A stretch of DNA of 64,000 bases from Cristatella mucedo (lineage: Eukaryota > Bryozoa > Phylactolaemata > Cristatellidae): contig WPIO01000005.1 of assembly GCA_009760855.2 (NCBI GenBank), forward strand, positions 10,943,001-11,007,000, in the 5' to 3' direction. Positions 49,631 to 62,481 of the stretch are shown here, in pieces (within the stretch, counting starts at the first letter, position 1; each line of letters opens with the position of its first letter). A model generated the notes under the pieces. That model made no database searches and was not told the DNA's origin. It saw nothing but the letters and a program-made list of their open reading frames with translations. The translations under genes were made by a program, and so were the position numbers.

Positions 49631-52600
49631 GAGATCAAGTTAGTGTTTAAGCTAACTATCGCGGTGGACAAGTTACCAAGCTACCATGACAGATCATCGA
49701 CCCAACTTTGGCTTAGCCAGGGCTCGAACGTGATGACTAGCTCAGAAAAATGTCATCCGCATCAACCTTTCAAACTTAAAGTACTTAACGAAGGAGTATT
49801 CATAAATAAAATTATCAGCACTGAAAGTGGTCCCACTACGGCAGATCCAAACTTAAGATAACGAGAGCAATCAGTGTGCGTAAAAAACTATGCATGAATC
49901 CATTCGTGCACAAAAAAGCCATATCACTCAACGATATAGTGATCTAGCAATAATCCCCAACAAATTCAAGCTAATGTCACGCCTGTTAGCAAACCCAGTT
50001 CCCCTCACACTTCATCCAGCTACACTATGAAGACGACTTGCTCTGTGCAAACTACCGATTTGGCAGCTCACTCACAAGAACTGAAACTTCTTCTAGAGAA
50101 GCTGCTGTAACAGTAATCTTAGCCAGTGGCACGGCTACGTCTGTACCTGGGTCTTCGTGCGTTCTTAGTTAGGTTGCCCGGGTGTAACAAGTAAAGCCAC
50201 ACACTGCCTAATGTTTTATTGCAACGGTCGTGCCATGTACCCATAAGAAATCACACAGTTTGCATGAGAATGGCTGCCTGAAGGTGGGCAGATACGACTG
50301 TTACTCGACTGTACAATTCTAATAAACTTATACTTAGGTAATGTAGCAGTCATTTTAGTTCAACACCCACCGCCAAAGACGGGGCCCAACCTATAATAAA
50401 GTCATTACTACACGTTTTATAGTTACCAGGTCGGCTGAAACTTCACTCTGTCGGCTAGTCTCCTGTGGCTCTAACTATGGGTCTAAATAAGCTGCTTCTT
50501 CAGGCTATTCACTGTACTTACACACGCCTGTGAACATTTGTCAATGATGGGTTACAATTTCTCGGATACTGCAAGTATCCTGTATGTGGGTACTTTTACT
50601 ACAGCTCTGTGGACTTCCAATAATTTTCAAAACACTCGTGGGCAACGTATCGAGAATCCACAGCTGCTTACTTTGTTTGAATCACTTGACATACGATACA
50701 GCCAAAAGTAACAAATTTCATCCAACTTTAACCCGGATCGAATAGAGGTTTGAAAGCAGCACAAAGGAGAGTACCGAAGAGAGAGTCCAGCAGAGCCGTC
50801 AAGACCTACAAACTACATTGGGCTCTCATGCTCAAAGGAAGTGCATCTCTACGCTTTTCTAAAGGTGTGAGGCTAGATCGATCGCAAACTAGTGTCAAGT
50901 CGTGTTTCATATCGGCCAAGGTCGAAGCCTGGGCCCCATTGCTGTGATGTGGATATAACCAGAGTTCTTTGCCTAATTTCCTTCTCTCTAATGGCAGTAG
51001 TAATTTTTTCAGGTCGTTCAAGATGAGCTTGCCATTCACCTCTACCTACGTAACCACAAATGAGTGTCACAAGCAACGTGTAAACTCTGTAAGTTACAGT
51101 AAAACGGACGAATCAAGTCACACAATATCGCATCTAGATATTACAGCTTTTAGTGGTCTGTGTAATTCAGCCTTTGTGTGCTTATGCATGCTCACATTAT
51201 GCACCATGCCTGTAAACCTTATTTGCATGCTGACCCTGTGCGTTTCAACAGTAACCGTTGATATTCCTGTTGCATATTGACCATGCTACTACTAATCAAT
51301 CGATCTAGCTTCCTTTAAAGCAAGTGCATTGCATCGAGAAACAGAGTAAGTTCTCTGAGGTTGCATTATCAAATGTATTACAACCATTATCATTACTATT
51401 CTCATTACCACTATTCACCTGTCTGTTTGTACTTCAGAGCAAAGGTCTAGCGATGCACACATAACAGAAAACTTCTCCATTGTCTGCCTATATTACACTT
51501 CTATGCAAGCCTGGGTAGTCTACAGGTGCATGTTGAAAGACGAGGCTTAATGCTCAGATAATGCACATAACTTTCTACTCGATACATGTAAGCTTAGAAC
51601 AAATGCCATAATTATGCCAAACGCATCCTATTAGCATTTTCCACACGCCTAATATCTTATTAAGGATAAAAGCCACCTACAAAATTACGTTCAATCAAGA
51701 TGTAAAGGTGACCGTTGTCTGATGCTACAGCAGCATTTATCTAGATGCCGAAGACTCTTCAAGGCCATCACCACCTTATCTGTGGGCAATCAGGGATAGC
51801 CAAGCGAAGGACTAAACCATACGTTACGAATCGTTGAAGGCACGTACCTAACCCCCAGGGCTACGACTCGGGGTAGAAAAGCTCCGTAGATGCTCTTACG
51901 GGACATATTAGACAGATATCTGAGGTCATCGTTGGACGTAACTGTTTCGCATGTTGGACAAACTAAGACAAACAGCTAAAGCTATACGCTTTAGGTCTAG
52001 CATATTAACAACAGCAATTCTATACACTGCGATAGAAAATGATAGCCAGATCAACGTTCTTTCTACTAGGAATTTAATCAAGATTGGAACAACCCGCACA
52101 TGAAGCTTTTCATCAACAGGCAAAGCCAAAGGTTCCACTCAAAAATGTATGACCGACAGAAACGGACACACTACCAACATGAGCGAAGTAGTAACAACAA
52201 AATATCGATATTGATAAAACGTGCATAGAATTGGCATCCTCACTTGAAAACAAGTTTGCCGAACCAACATCCTTCAGAATTCCATTTGAGCTTACCGACT
52301 TCAAGTCCCCTAAGTCATCAGGCAGTTGACTTAAGCCACAGTTATGTGCTATTAGCTGTTTCAAGGCAGGCAGCTGGCATATGGAAGTTGGAAGCGATTT
52401 CAACTCGTTTCTACTCACGTCGAGCACCTCTAGCTGGAAAAAGAAGTTACCGACAATCTAGTTCAACCAGGCATCTAAGTCTACGGTAATAGCGAAGCAG
52501 CAAACACATAAGTAGCAACTGACAAATATTGCACACAAACATACTGTAAGCAACCCTGGTTGCATCAAAGAAAACTTGACGACGAATCGAGCGCTTTAAC

Positions 52601-55600
52601 CGAACACATACGATGTGCTTACTGTTAAAAGCATGCCGTGCAGGTGGAACTCATCAACACCTACTGATTCGTCTTGAAGGTAATATAACGTAGGGCCATA
52701 CCTGAATGCATTAAATGGAAAGTCTAAGTATGCCCAAAGCTGAAATTTTTAAAACTGAGACAAGCTGAGCATGGGCTACCTGACGAGAAGAAATTGACCA
52801 GTGGGTACACAACAATGGAAGGGCTCGTGTGGACGAACAACCATCGAATATCAGACTAATTCCTTCGAGGTAAACATTTGAGTTAGGCACCTGATAGGCT
52901 TACGAAAACCTAATGCAATTACGGTAGACAGACATCACAAATGAGTCAGACATCAGAAACAATTACTGCAGCTGACCGACAGGTCTACATATATCCATAA
53001 CACGTCGAAATTCTGAGGCCACTCGATAGGCTATCACGAGTCACACATAAACGAGTCACTCGGCTGAGCACAGCTACAAAGTTCCCCTTAAAGGTGCTTT
53101 GAACACTACTAATGTAAGCGACATTTAGTCTCCGGCTCTTTTCAAAGAGTTTCGTTAGCTACTATTCTGTGACGAAAGAAACGAAAGCTTAACGATCAAC
53201 GAACTTTATTATCATAGGTTGCCAGAATGCTAAAAAGAAAAAAAATCGTCGTGTAACAGGAAAGTCAGAATGCATAGCTAATTTTAGCTTCATCATACCT
53301 AGTTTTGCAGCCGGCTGTGTCTCCTTCTAACCCTTGTGATGAATCTAATTGCTGCAAACGGGGAAGCACACTGTGTGAGTGCCTAATTGCAGTCAACCAA
53401 GTCACATCATGAAAAGTCGAGTCTTAAGGCTGGAGCCTTTATGTGGGCTCGCTACGCTCGATCAGCATGGAGCTAACACCTATCACAGGTCAAGGGCACA
53501 GAAATTTTCACAGAGCGTGATCCAGTCAAGATAGCCCAGACAAAATAACTGCACGTCCCTATCTATGTCCTCAATTAATACTGAATCCAGTTGGATGGCC
53601 GCTGGCTTTGCTCTGCAATCTTTAAATTCTTAAAACAATGCATCCGGGTGATGAGGAACTCGTCGATGCACACAGCCTGATCCAGTTAAGGTAGCACAGA
53701 CAAAATTAGTGTGTGCCCCAATCTATGTCCGCAGGTAATACTAAATCCAGGTTGAACGGGTGCTGGATTTTTGCAATCTTTACAAAATGCATCCGGGTCA
53801 GCAGAAACATGCCGATTCAACAGCTTCGAGCCGTCAGATTTGAAGCTGTCACCAAGTCACACCATAACCACACCAGTCTTAAGGCCCGAGCCTTTATGTG
53901 GGCTCGTTACGTTGTACCAGCATGGTGCTAAGGTCTACCAAACCTCAGTGGCAGAGAAATATGCGCAGGGCTTGATCCTGTTAGCCCAGACAAAAGAAGT
54001 GCATGTCCCTATTTGTGTCCTCTGGAAATACTAAATCTGGTAGATGGCTCCTGGCTTTGCTCTTCAATCTTTAAAAGATACATCCGGGTAACGAGAAACT
54101 CGTCGATTCATCAGCTTCAAGCCGACAGGTTTGAAGCTACCAAGCAAGCTACGCTTTCGTTGCATTTAAGTATAGAATAAGCTATCTCAAGTACAAATAT
54201 CCAACAAAGATACAAAGAATAGCTCAATTCAGCCCTGAAAAAAATTCCCTCAGTCTCGGAAAAACCAACAAATCGCTGTCAGTAGCTACATACAGTCAGA
54301 AGGATCAGAGGGCTGTTAGCTTGAAGAGTTTGCTACAGCTCATCTACAGCCTGGGCAAATTTTGCCGAACGTGTGGTAGGAAAGAACGAATGACGTCATG
54401 CAAAGTATGAAAATGAAAAGTAAACGTGTGTCACGGGGTAGTCGTGGAAATGATGCTACATCTAAGCACAGCGAGAAAAGAAGTATCACGTTCGTCATAA
54501 CAATAGCTGACTTTGCTAAATAGAAATTGTGGAACTGAGCTCCAAGGTATTGGAAGCACTGACCAAAACCTCATGTCGATAATCGTGTAGGAAAAGAAAT
54601 AAAGCACCTACTATATTAACCATCATCAAAGACCGGTAGCCAAATCAGGTCGGAAATGGTTTAGCCGCTCAGCTAGATGCAATGGACCTTGACCAGAGAG
54701 GATATGTATATATCCTTATGGATCAGTCAAAGAAAAGACGTACTCAGTGGTTGTTCCTATACTCCTGCAAGATTACACAGTCCATCGCTAAGGCATTAAT
54801 AACCAAAATATCTCCACCCCCACTAATACGCGAGTCTGAAAGTAACGTTTATTCTGCACCTCTCTCCCTCGAGTCCTTGCAGCATGTACATGTCAACATT
54901 CACTTAACATCTCCCTCCTAAATCCTAGGAGCACCTAAATTTCTACTTTAAGTCTGACAATATGTGCCTCATCATAAACTTGTTCGTCCAACCAAGGAGG
55001 GCAACCAACACTGTTGAAAGTTCTTTAAGTGCTCTTTCCGTGCAATTCACATAACTCCTGCAGTCTTGCTTATCAGTAAATTGAATAGGTCGTCACAATC
55101 TTTTCGAGTCCTTGTAAAATCCAAAAAGGCTGCTCTTAGATCAACTAATAACGATACAACAAAGGTCTTTAATAGCGTCAGCAACCTCGGCCGTTTGCAG
55201 CATGACGGCCAAAAAAAGTCACAAGCAGTTGCAGGACTAGATGCTCAACAGCAAAAACTGTAAGTAATACCTTCAAACCTATCGCGTAGGCTGACCGTCA
55301 TATTTTAGTATTCTGATTCTATTAAGTCACTTCTGGATAGGATGTATAACAACCTCACGAGGGCAGACTTAGGTTACGTCTAGATTCGCTTGGCCTTTGG
55401 GACTGGTATGATGCTTTTGCCCACTAAGACCTTCTTGAGCACCTTTCATCTAGCCAGGGAATCAGTGGCGACCTTCTGCAATAGTTCGGGTACTACCTCA
55501 GTAGAAGACTGAACAACATTGATACCGACGAGCAGTGATCGTCCGAAGGGCCTACAAAATACCAGTAACCCCCGGCTCTGCTCTTTGTCTACTTAGTTTC

Positions 55601-57915
55601 ACTGTGCACACCCTAACTTTTGCCTATTAATCGCCAAAGACGGGTGACGATGTTTTCATTCGTGTGACCCATAGCTGTACTCGGGCTTTCGTCTCTATCA
55701 TCATTCCTGCAAGTAATTATGTTTATATTACCGTGCTGAATATGCCTGACAGCTGTGCAGGGTTGACTTTCTCAAAACATTAGCACGTATCTCAGCGACT
55801 GACGTTGCATAACACCGATGGATGTGTCCAAAGAAGGATTCTAAATGGTGTCATACTAGTGGGATCAATAGAGAAATAGCTTTAGAACCAGAAGCGAATA
55901 AGCACACGGTTCTACAAAGGCGGAGGATAGTTCCAACTGATTAACAGCAAGACCCAGCCTCAAAATCATCAGCAATCGACATCTTAAATGTCTGCCAGAA
56001 CTGCGAATCTTGATTAGAAACCGAACATTCTAGGATGTCTTCTTAATTGGAGAACAACATAAAGTTAGAAGCCGGCCTGCACCTTGCTGCATATAAGCTG
56101 TAATAGCAAGAAGTCGTTTTCGTTCTCAGGCATACTGAGGTATGTCTAAGCAGTTTTACTCGAAAAGCTTAGTTTACAATAAACCTCACGATCTGACAAA
56201 GACATTAGGCTTTTCTGGCGTGCAATGCAAATATATAATCGAGTGAAAAGCACATGATACATGCTAACAAGTTGAAATAAGATCTCATTATAAATGATAA
56301 ATGACAACACTTAATTAGGCTGCTAAAACATTCCTCCGTTAAGAGAAAGGGCTCCTTTTTACAACCTCTGCCACAACCAAGCTTAAGCACAAGCTCATAC
56401 TGACACTGAATAAGCATAGCTTATGTGCTGCACAGCGATACTGGGTTGGTAGACATAGCTTTGTCTGCTAGCACACATGACTATGAGTGAAAGTCAGAAT
56501 AGCATGGCTCACAATTCTTTCTAAAATAACTTCGCCTCGTTTAGCATGTACGCACTCAGAAAGGGAGAGAGAGAGAGACAGGGATAAACGAGTGTGTTTC
56601 CCCCAGCTAACCAACTGTAAAAGGAAACCAAATATCAGTACTGGCTATAGAGTATCCACTCATTCGGAAGAATAGCAATGTATCTGCCTCTGCCAGCATT
56701 TATTGTTCATGTGAGCCTATAAAAGTATTTTTTCAAAACCATTGTACGCATAAATCTAAGTATTTAGCACAACTAAGGTCGAATGAAGTTTATATTTAAC
56801 AAAATATTGCTCAACGGTTAGGATTTACAGACTCATTAGCATTCGTCACTTCTGAGTTAGGCCGAGCGAAGGGCACGTAGCTAGATAACGATGATTTAAT
56901 GATAACAAATAAACTAACGAATTAACCATTACTTACTTTTATCGTACCTAATTTTGCACTCGGCTTTGTCCCATGTAAAACCGATCGAAAACTGAGGAGC
57001 AGACTGTTATTCTAATAACTACAATCACTGTAACCCACCATATTCATGGCTAGTTTTAGTGCAGTGAGCCATATCATCGAAACAGTAACATTGATGCTAG
57101 AGACATTGATTCCTGACGTACAACAGCAGGAGCCTAATGCTAAGGTCTAGCAACATCCACGAGGATAAACTACTGATGCTGAACATGCTGGCTGTCCAGT
57201 GCCATCTCAAAACCAGCATTCGGGGAATGGTAACTTGCCGATCGGTTCAGCTTTAGGCAGGCGTATTTGCAGTTACTTAAGACGCTATGCATTATTGGAA
57301 GCACACTGTGGAATTAAGTAACTCAATTACACTAGACTACAGAGGCGATACTGCAATAGCTCCATTTAGGACCGAAAACACCAGCCTCATTTCCCGTCAA
57401 CAGAATGGGTCTGTGTCTCTAACTCCATTAAACCACAAAAGAAGAGCAGAGGTGTGTGGAAAGGTTCCTGCAGCTAACACGTAACCTAAGCGAGTTTTAT
57501 AGGACAGACGGTATCCCATCGACTATATCTCAGGCAAGACGAGAAATAAGGGAAGCATAGCTGAGTTAGAAGACCAGCTGATGTAGTAACTGTCACGGCA
57601 GTAGCGTCTCATGGTCGCTGGAAAGTAACTTTCACAGTCAGTCAGGAAAAATGTCCGTGGCTTAGAATAGGGGCAGCAAGTAAAAGTCTACGACTTGCAG
57701 TGCAAAAGTACCTATTACCAACCGGCTTTAAACTGGCGAAAATAACGGCTAATGTATAAGAGGACCTGAGGGAACGAGAAGGCTAAACTGTGTGCACCTG
57801 CTCAACTATGAGACTAAGCCGTGGCAGGCCTTGTAGGTCAGAGTAAGACATCTGCTCTATAACTTATTAGAGACTGGCACCCATCGTAGCTACGTCAGCA
57901 AAGTAGAGACGAGGC
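49631..57915. repeat. Array unit 6 (long form, 8.3 kb)
   Basis: Leader, L2 3' end, cassette 6, satellite and 3.9-kb segment. The segment is visibly more diverged than the unit 1 to unit 3 pair (differences cluster at 54690-54900 and 56790-57900), and homology fades out near 57915. Confidence 0.9.
52296..52433 (-). CDS. LRR cassette exon 6 (unit 6), two LRRs
   Basis: 138-nt phase 0-0 exon, 46 residues. The acceptor reads ttctttttccag and the donor gtaagc. Repeat one matches LxxLxVxxNxLxxLPxxI and repeat two LxxLxAxxCxLxxLPxxL. Variable residues: KS at 12-13, Q/P at 20/22, HN at 30-31, G33, S35, D39, G42. Arg replaces Gly at residue 8, unlike all other cassettes. Apart from residues 5 and 8 the protein equals cassette 1, 30 kb away. 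Its ccag acceptor is shared only with cassette 5, so the exon looks like a patchwork. Confidence 0.85.
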
Positions 57916-57959
57916 TGAAATTCACTTTGAATTGCACTTTCAAGACAGTGGGCTGTGAC

Positions 57960-58950
57960 AGGTATGCTATATTTTATCTTGGCCCAGTCATTTTCCAGTG
58001 ATTTTCGATGGACTATAATGGATTGCCATATATGCCCGTGCCATTTCCATTGATTGCCATGCACTGCCCAAGATTAGAAGGTTAGAGCTGGTTGAAAGGG
58101 TTGAAAGTATGCATGCAGGCAGCGACGTTACATGGAATGAGAATTAGAGCTTGGTGCAGCCGATTTCTCCTCGATTCGCCATGGATTCCGGTATTAGTCC
58201 CAGCAATTGCCGTCAATGGGCATGCATTGTTGACAATCAACATACAAAATAGCTTGAAAGTCCTTAGATTTCACTTTTAGCACAAAGAAATGCGAAATGC
58301 GGTGACAATCACCACTTCGTGCAGCCAATTTAGTGTCAACTTGCCACAGATTGTAGTGGATTGCTGCATCGAGTGGAGCCGTTGCTGTAGATTGCCATGC
58401 GTTGCCCGAGATTGTATGAGCGGAACTGGTTAAAATGATTCAGTTGAATTTAACCAGTGTGCTTTGTGACATGCATTAAAAATTGGAGCATCGCAAAACC
58501 GATTTAAGAGCATTTTGCAGCACATTCCTGTGGAGTGGGGTATTGGCCCGGGCCATTGCAATTTATTGCAGTGCATTGCTGCCGAATGGTCGAGGCGATT
58601 GTAGTGAAATTATGGGATTACACGATAACCAAAAATTAGTGCAACGTGCAATTACTATTCGAGCTTAAAGGTACGTATTCCGTTCGTTTTTCGGCGGGTT
58701 TCGGGGGATTCACTACTGGCCCGGACAGTTGCAGTCGATTGCAGTGCATTGCTGCAGAATGGCCGAGGCAATAATAGTGAAGTTATGCGAAAACATAATA
58801 ACCAAAGAGTAGAGCAGCATGCAATCATTATTAGAGCTTCTTGTGTACACGTTCTGGTCGCTGTGTGGCAGATTGCAGAGGATTTCGGCAGATTGAGGTG
58901 GATTGATGTATAGGAAAGCCAGTTGCAGTCGATTGCCATTTATTGAATGA
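57960..58950. repeat. Degenerate ATTGC-rich tandem repeat, right block
   Basis: Six or so diverged monomers (near 58015, 58180, 58375, 58545, 58700, 58865), each with an ATTGGCCCGGGCCATTGC-like core and GTGCATTGCTGC. The family matches 590-1265. Confidence 0.72.
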
Positions 58951-58954
58951 GAAT

Positions 58955-59712
58955 GATAATAATATTAATGCACTTGATAAAGCGCCCTCAGAAAACTTAA
59001 TCTCTCTCTCTAGGCGCTTTACATTTGCTACAAAGAGAAATGCAATTGAATGGTGAGTAATATCATGCTTGATAAACAAACAAAATGAATGACACGGTTA
59101 AGGGTGACATGCACAGGGTCAGCATGCAAGTGTGGCTAGTGGCAGCATGCAGAGTGTCAGCACGCATAAGCACATCAAGGACGAATCACAGGGACCCACT
59201 AAATGCTGTCCTAAATAGGTGTGTTTTACAGTTCTTTTTAAACGTGGTCAAGTCAGGGGATGTTAGGACGCAAGTCGGGCGGAAACTATGCATGGCCTGG
59301 TGGGGGAGTAGATCTGAGAGATAAGCTGGAGCCAAAGAATGAAGTGAAAAAGTAAAAATGAAAAAGTGAGACTAAAAGTGACTAAAAGTGAGTGACAAAG
59401 CCTTGAAGTCAATCCGTTGCCTGACTGGTAGCCAGTGCGGGTCGGCGAGAAGTGGTGTATTGTAGCAACTGTGACGCTCACGACAGACAAACCTAGCTGC
59501 AGAGTTCTGCACCAGCTGCAATCGCCTGATCACACATGCTGGTAGTCCAGTAAGCAGTGAGTTGCAGAAGTCGAGACGGGATGTCACGAATGCATGGACC
59601 AACTTGGACGTGGTATCCTTATCTAAACAAGCCCGAATTTTAGCAATGTTATGAAGCTGAAAATAGGCAGATTTGACTGTGGAGCTGATATGGTCGTCTA
59701 ACGAGAGAGAGA
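58955..59712 (-). mobile_element. 5'-truncated L2 with small internal deletion
   Basis: Minus strand: C-terminal RT ([56 protein letters not shown]), 3' UTR, hairpin 58979-59023, short AAT tail. A gap near 59270-59300 removes part of the C-terminus. Confidence 0.88.
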
Positions 59713-60615
59713 GAATGCCTGTGCACAACGGAGCGAAATTCTGTGAGTGCACTTTGAACTGAGTCTAGTCCTATATGTAATGTAAATTAGAGCTTCGCGA
59801 TGGCGATTTGAGGATGATTTGCAGTGGAATAAAGTGTACTATGGTAGTTTTCTAGGACATTTCAGGCAATTGCTGACAATTGCCACACTTCAAAGTTGCA
59901 CAACTTTTGCTTATTTTACCAGGTTGTGCACACAGCAAGGTGCACTTTATTACGCAATAAAAACTGGGGCTCGGCGAAATCAATTTCGATTTTTTTCTAC
60001 GGTGGATTCGGTGGTTTAAAGTGGATTGCGGTGTTGGCCCGGGCTACTGCAGTTGATTGCAGTGCATTGCACGAGAACGGTCGTGCAATGCGAATGAAAA
60101 TTTTTAAGTGCAATTGTCGCAGAGTGTGTTGACATATGCAATCAATAAAAGGAGCTTTCCGAACAGGATTTCTTTCGTTGGGTGCTGGACCGCAGTATAT
60201 TTCGGTGGATTTCGGTATTGGCCTGGGCCACTGCAATATTATTTCATTGGACTTCATGAGAACTCATGAGCAGAATCACGCGAAATTTTCTAGATACACT
60301 GGGTACATTGTACGTGTAGCACAGTTTTATATTCTAAATGTTTTGGAGCTGTGCACAGTTGATTTGTGGTGAATTAGACGGTAACTAGAATAGATTTCGG
60401 TGGATTTCGGTAGAGGCGTCCGACGTCAAAGCTCATTTGCATACGTGATAAGATCACGTAGCTACATGAAATTTGGGGGACAGATAAATTCGAACGTGTA
60501 CTACAATAGTAGCCCAACATTTGAGCTCGGCAACGCTTATGTTTGGTCGTTGTTAGCCTAATTAGAGTGGATTGAGGTGGATTGTGGTGTTCTGCGGTTG
60601 GATTTCAGTAATTCG
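59713..60615. repeat. Further ATTGC-rich repeat copies
   Basis: 59750-59880 matches 1630-1740. Monomers with GTTGGCCCGGGC and GATTGCAGTGCATTGC lie near 60020-60130, with weaker ones at 60190-60250 and 60390-60420. Confidence 0.65.
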
Positions 60616-61125
60616 TCGAGCCGGCAGCATCCCACTGAAAATATGTCCCTCAACTCCATGAAGCATCTCAACGTCTACATTCAAGCAGGTCACTAGAGAC
60701 ACTCGTCCTGAAATTCATATTCCCATGAAAGAACACAACTAGTCCTCTGGACCCTATTCGTACTGTCTTTCTTCTACGATGCAATGATCGCTGGTGATTT
60801 GCATAACTAGTATCTTAAATATGTCATTAGCCTCAGGTCATGTCCTAGCACCTTTCAAAAAGGCTGTAGTCAGGCCAGTACTCAAGAAAACAACACTAGA
60901 CCAAGACTACTTGAGAAATTTCCGCCCAGTCTCCCTTATAACGTTCCTATCAAAGACACTGGAACGAGTCGTGGCAGACCAGCTGAACTCATATATTATA
61001 ACTTCGAACCTTGCTAATAAGTTCTAGTCTGGTTTTTGAGCTAGTCACTCCACAGAGTCCACATTGCTCTGAGTGTGTACCGACCTACTTAAGAATGCAG
61101 AATTGGGTAGAGTATCTCTGCTTGA
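60616..61125 (+). mobile_element. L2 fragment, N-terminal part of RT
   Basis: Plus strand: SLASGHVLAPFKKAVVRPVL, then DYLRNFRPVSLITFLSKTLE, RVVADQLNSYI, then a stop and an eroded STES-LL block. The rest of the RT and the 3' end are missing. Confidence 0.87.
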
Positions 61126-61690
61126 AAAAGCCCAACTCTAATTCATGCAACAAACAGAAAGTTCGAAGAATACACGAGTCAAGGGCAGTCGAAGAAGTGA
61201 ATAGCATGGTAGTAGCACCTCAGGATAGCTGCAAAGGCAGCAGTACATTCGGCAGCAGCAGCAGAGGTCATGTCGTTGAGTACGAAGAGTAGAAGTGAGC
61301 TCTGCTGTCAAAGACCGGCAGACCAAAAGCTTCTGTTGACAACGGCCTTTAGGCAAAGGATTAGATCAGCTAATTCATTGTCCATCATGAAAGACCTGAG
61401 GGACCAAGAAGGTTGAAACTGGTGCCGACGGTAAGCCGAATATGAAGGACCTTGGGCAGGGGTGGAATGTGGGGGCTAGCTGTAGAAGCAGTCTTCCTAA
61501 TAAGGCTTTAAAACCCTGAGTAGCTGTCAAAAAGGACACCTAAATCCTGAGCCAGGTTGCCGGTCACACTACAGCATCACCAAATAGGAATATGAGAACC
61601 AACATTAGCATGCCGGTCTATTCATTGAATTTGAATTTAGCAGGTCAAAAACTAAAACCGAGGGCAGGGGCATGATAGCTAAAAGTCAAG
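61126..61690 (-). mobile_element. LINE family 2 fragment
   Basis: The minus strand matches the 2765-3164 copy (AAAGCTTCTGTTGACAAC, CAGCTAATTCATTGTCCA blocks on the plus strand) and includes a DLGVLFDS peptide typical of RT proteins of this class. Confidence 0.65.
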
Positions 61691-62228
61691 TTAATCGTTC
61701 GGCCGAGATATAAGTCATTGCCTTATCATAACATAATAGCCACTGCATTATGTGTTAGAATATATTAGAGTCTCGGTTTTTAGAAATAACAATAGGACAG
61801 AGTAGCATCTGTAACACAGTAACAGTTGCAAAACATCATACAGCCTATGCATGATTTGGCAATAGGTTTTGAAACCTGGTACTTAATCTCCACTGTTCTC
61901 GTGGTCTACAGCCTTGCGAACTTGTGGCCTCAAGATATTATTGCTGTACATTTAAAATTCCTCTAGAGCCTATATATTAATACCATCAACATCAACAGCA
62001 GCACAAGATCCTGTATGCTCTAGGCATGATTTGCCACGTGGCTTTGCTATCAAGCTAAGTGGCCATGCTGTGGAATGAAGTCAAGGTTGAACTAAATGCC
62101 CTGGCCAGACTGAGCTTCGCCATTTCATAAATCAACTGTTGGAGCCTTTAAAATGATACTCCAATGTGGTAGATTCTGACCAAAAACACATTCAAAATAG
62201 TTGAGAAATGCATGCCGGACACAGGCAC
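61691..62228. other. First-intron sequence, no feature recognised
   Basis: Scanned on both strands for LRR-like exons and known repeat motifs; none was supported. Confidence 0.4.
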
Positions 62229-62300
62229 TAATAATAATACATTTGATATAGCACACTCAGAGAACTCAATCTCTTTCTAGGCACTTTACATTTGCTGCAA
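62229..62300 (-). mobile_element. Isolated L2 3' tail (minus)
   Basis: AATAATAATAC tail, GAGAACTCAATCTCTTTCTA hairpin arm and CTTTACATTTGCTGC. Only the last ~70 bp of the element is present. Confidence 0.85.
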
Positions 62301-62481
62301 AAGCAGCACTAGAAGCAACAAAGTTGATACAACACTCAGAGTGAAAGAAAATGACACTCACTGACAAAATAAAACACCTTATATTTTAAGCTTACAGAAC
62401 ATTCCTGTAATTTCTCTTGCATACGCTGGAAGCCATGCAGCTCAAGATGAAATGTGAGATATTTTTGCCGTTTAATCAAAA

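Noticed and set aside
21935-52433. Diversity-generating retroelement as the source of cassette variation
   Set aside because: Changes are not restricted to adenines, no template/variable repeat pair or dedicated RT is present, and the nearby RTs are decayed L2 fragments.
20500-57915. CRISPR-like or centromeric array
   Set aside because: Repeat units are 4-8 kb and gene-containing; no short direct repeats with unique spacers exist, and the satellite patches are too small for a centromere.
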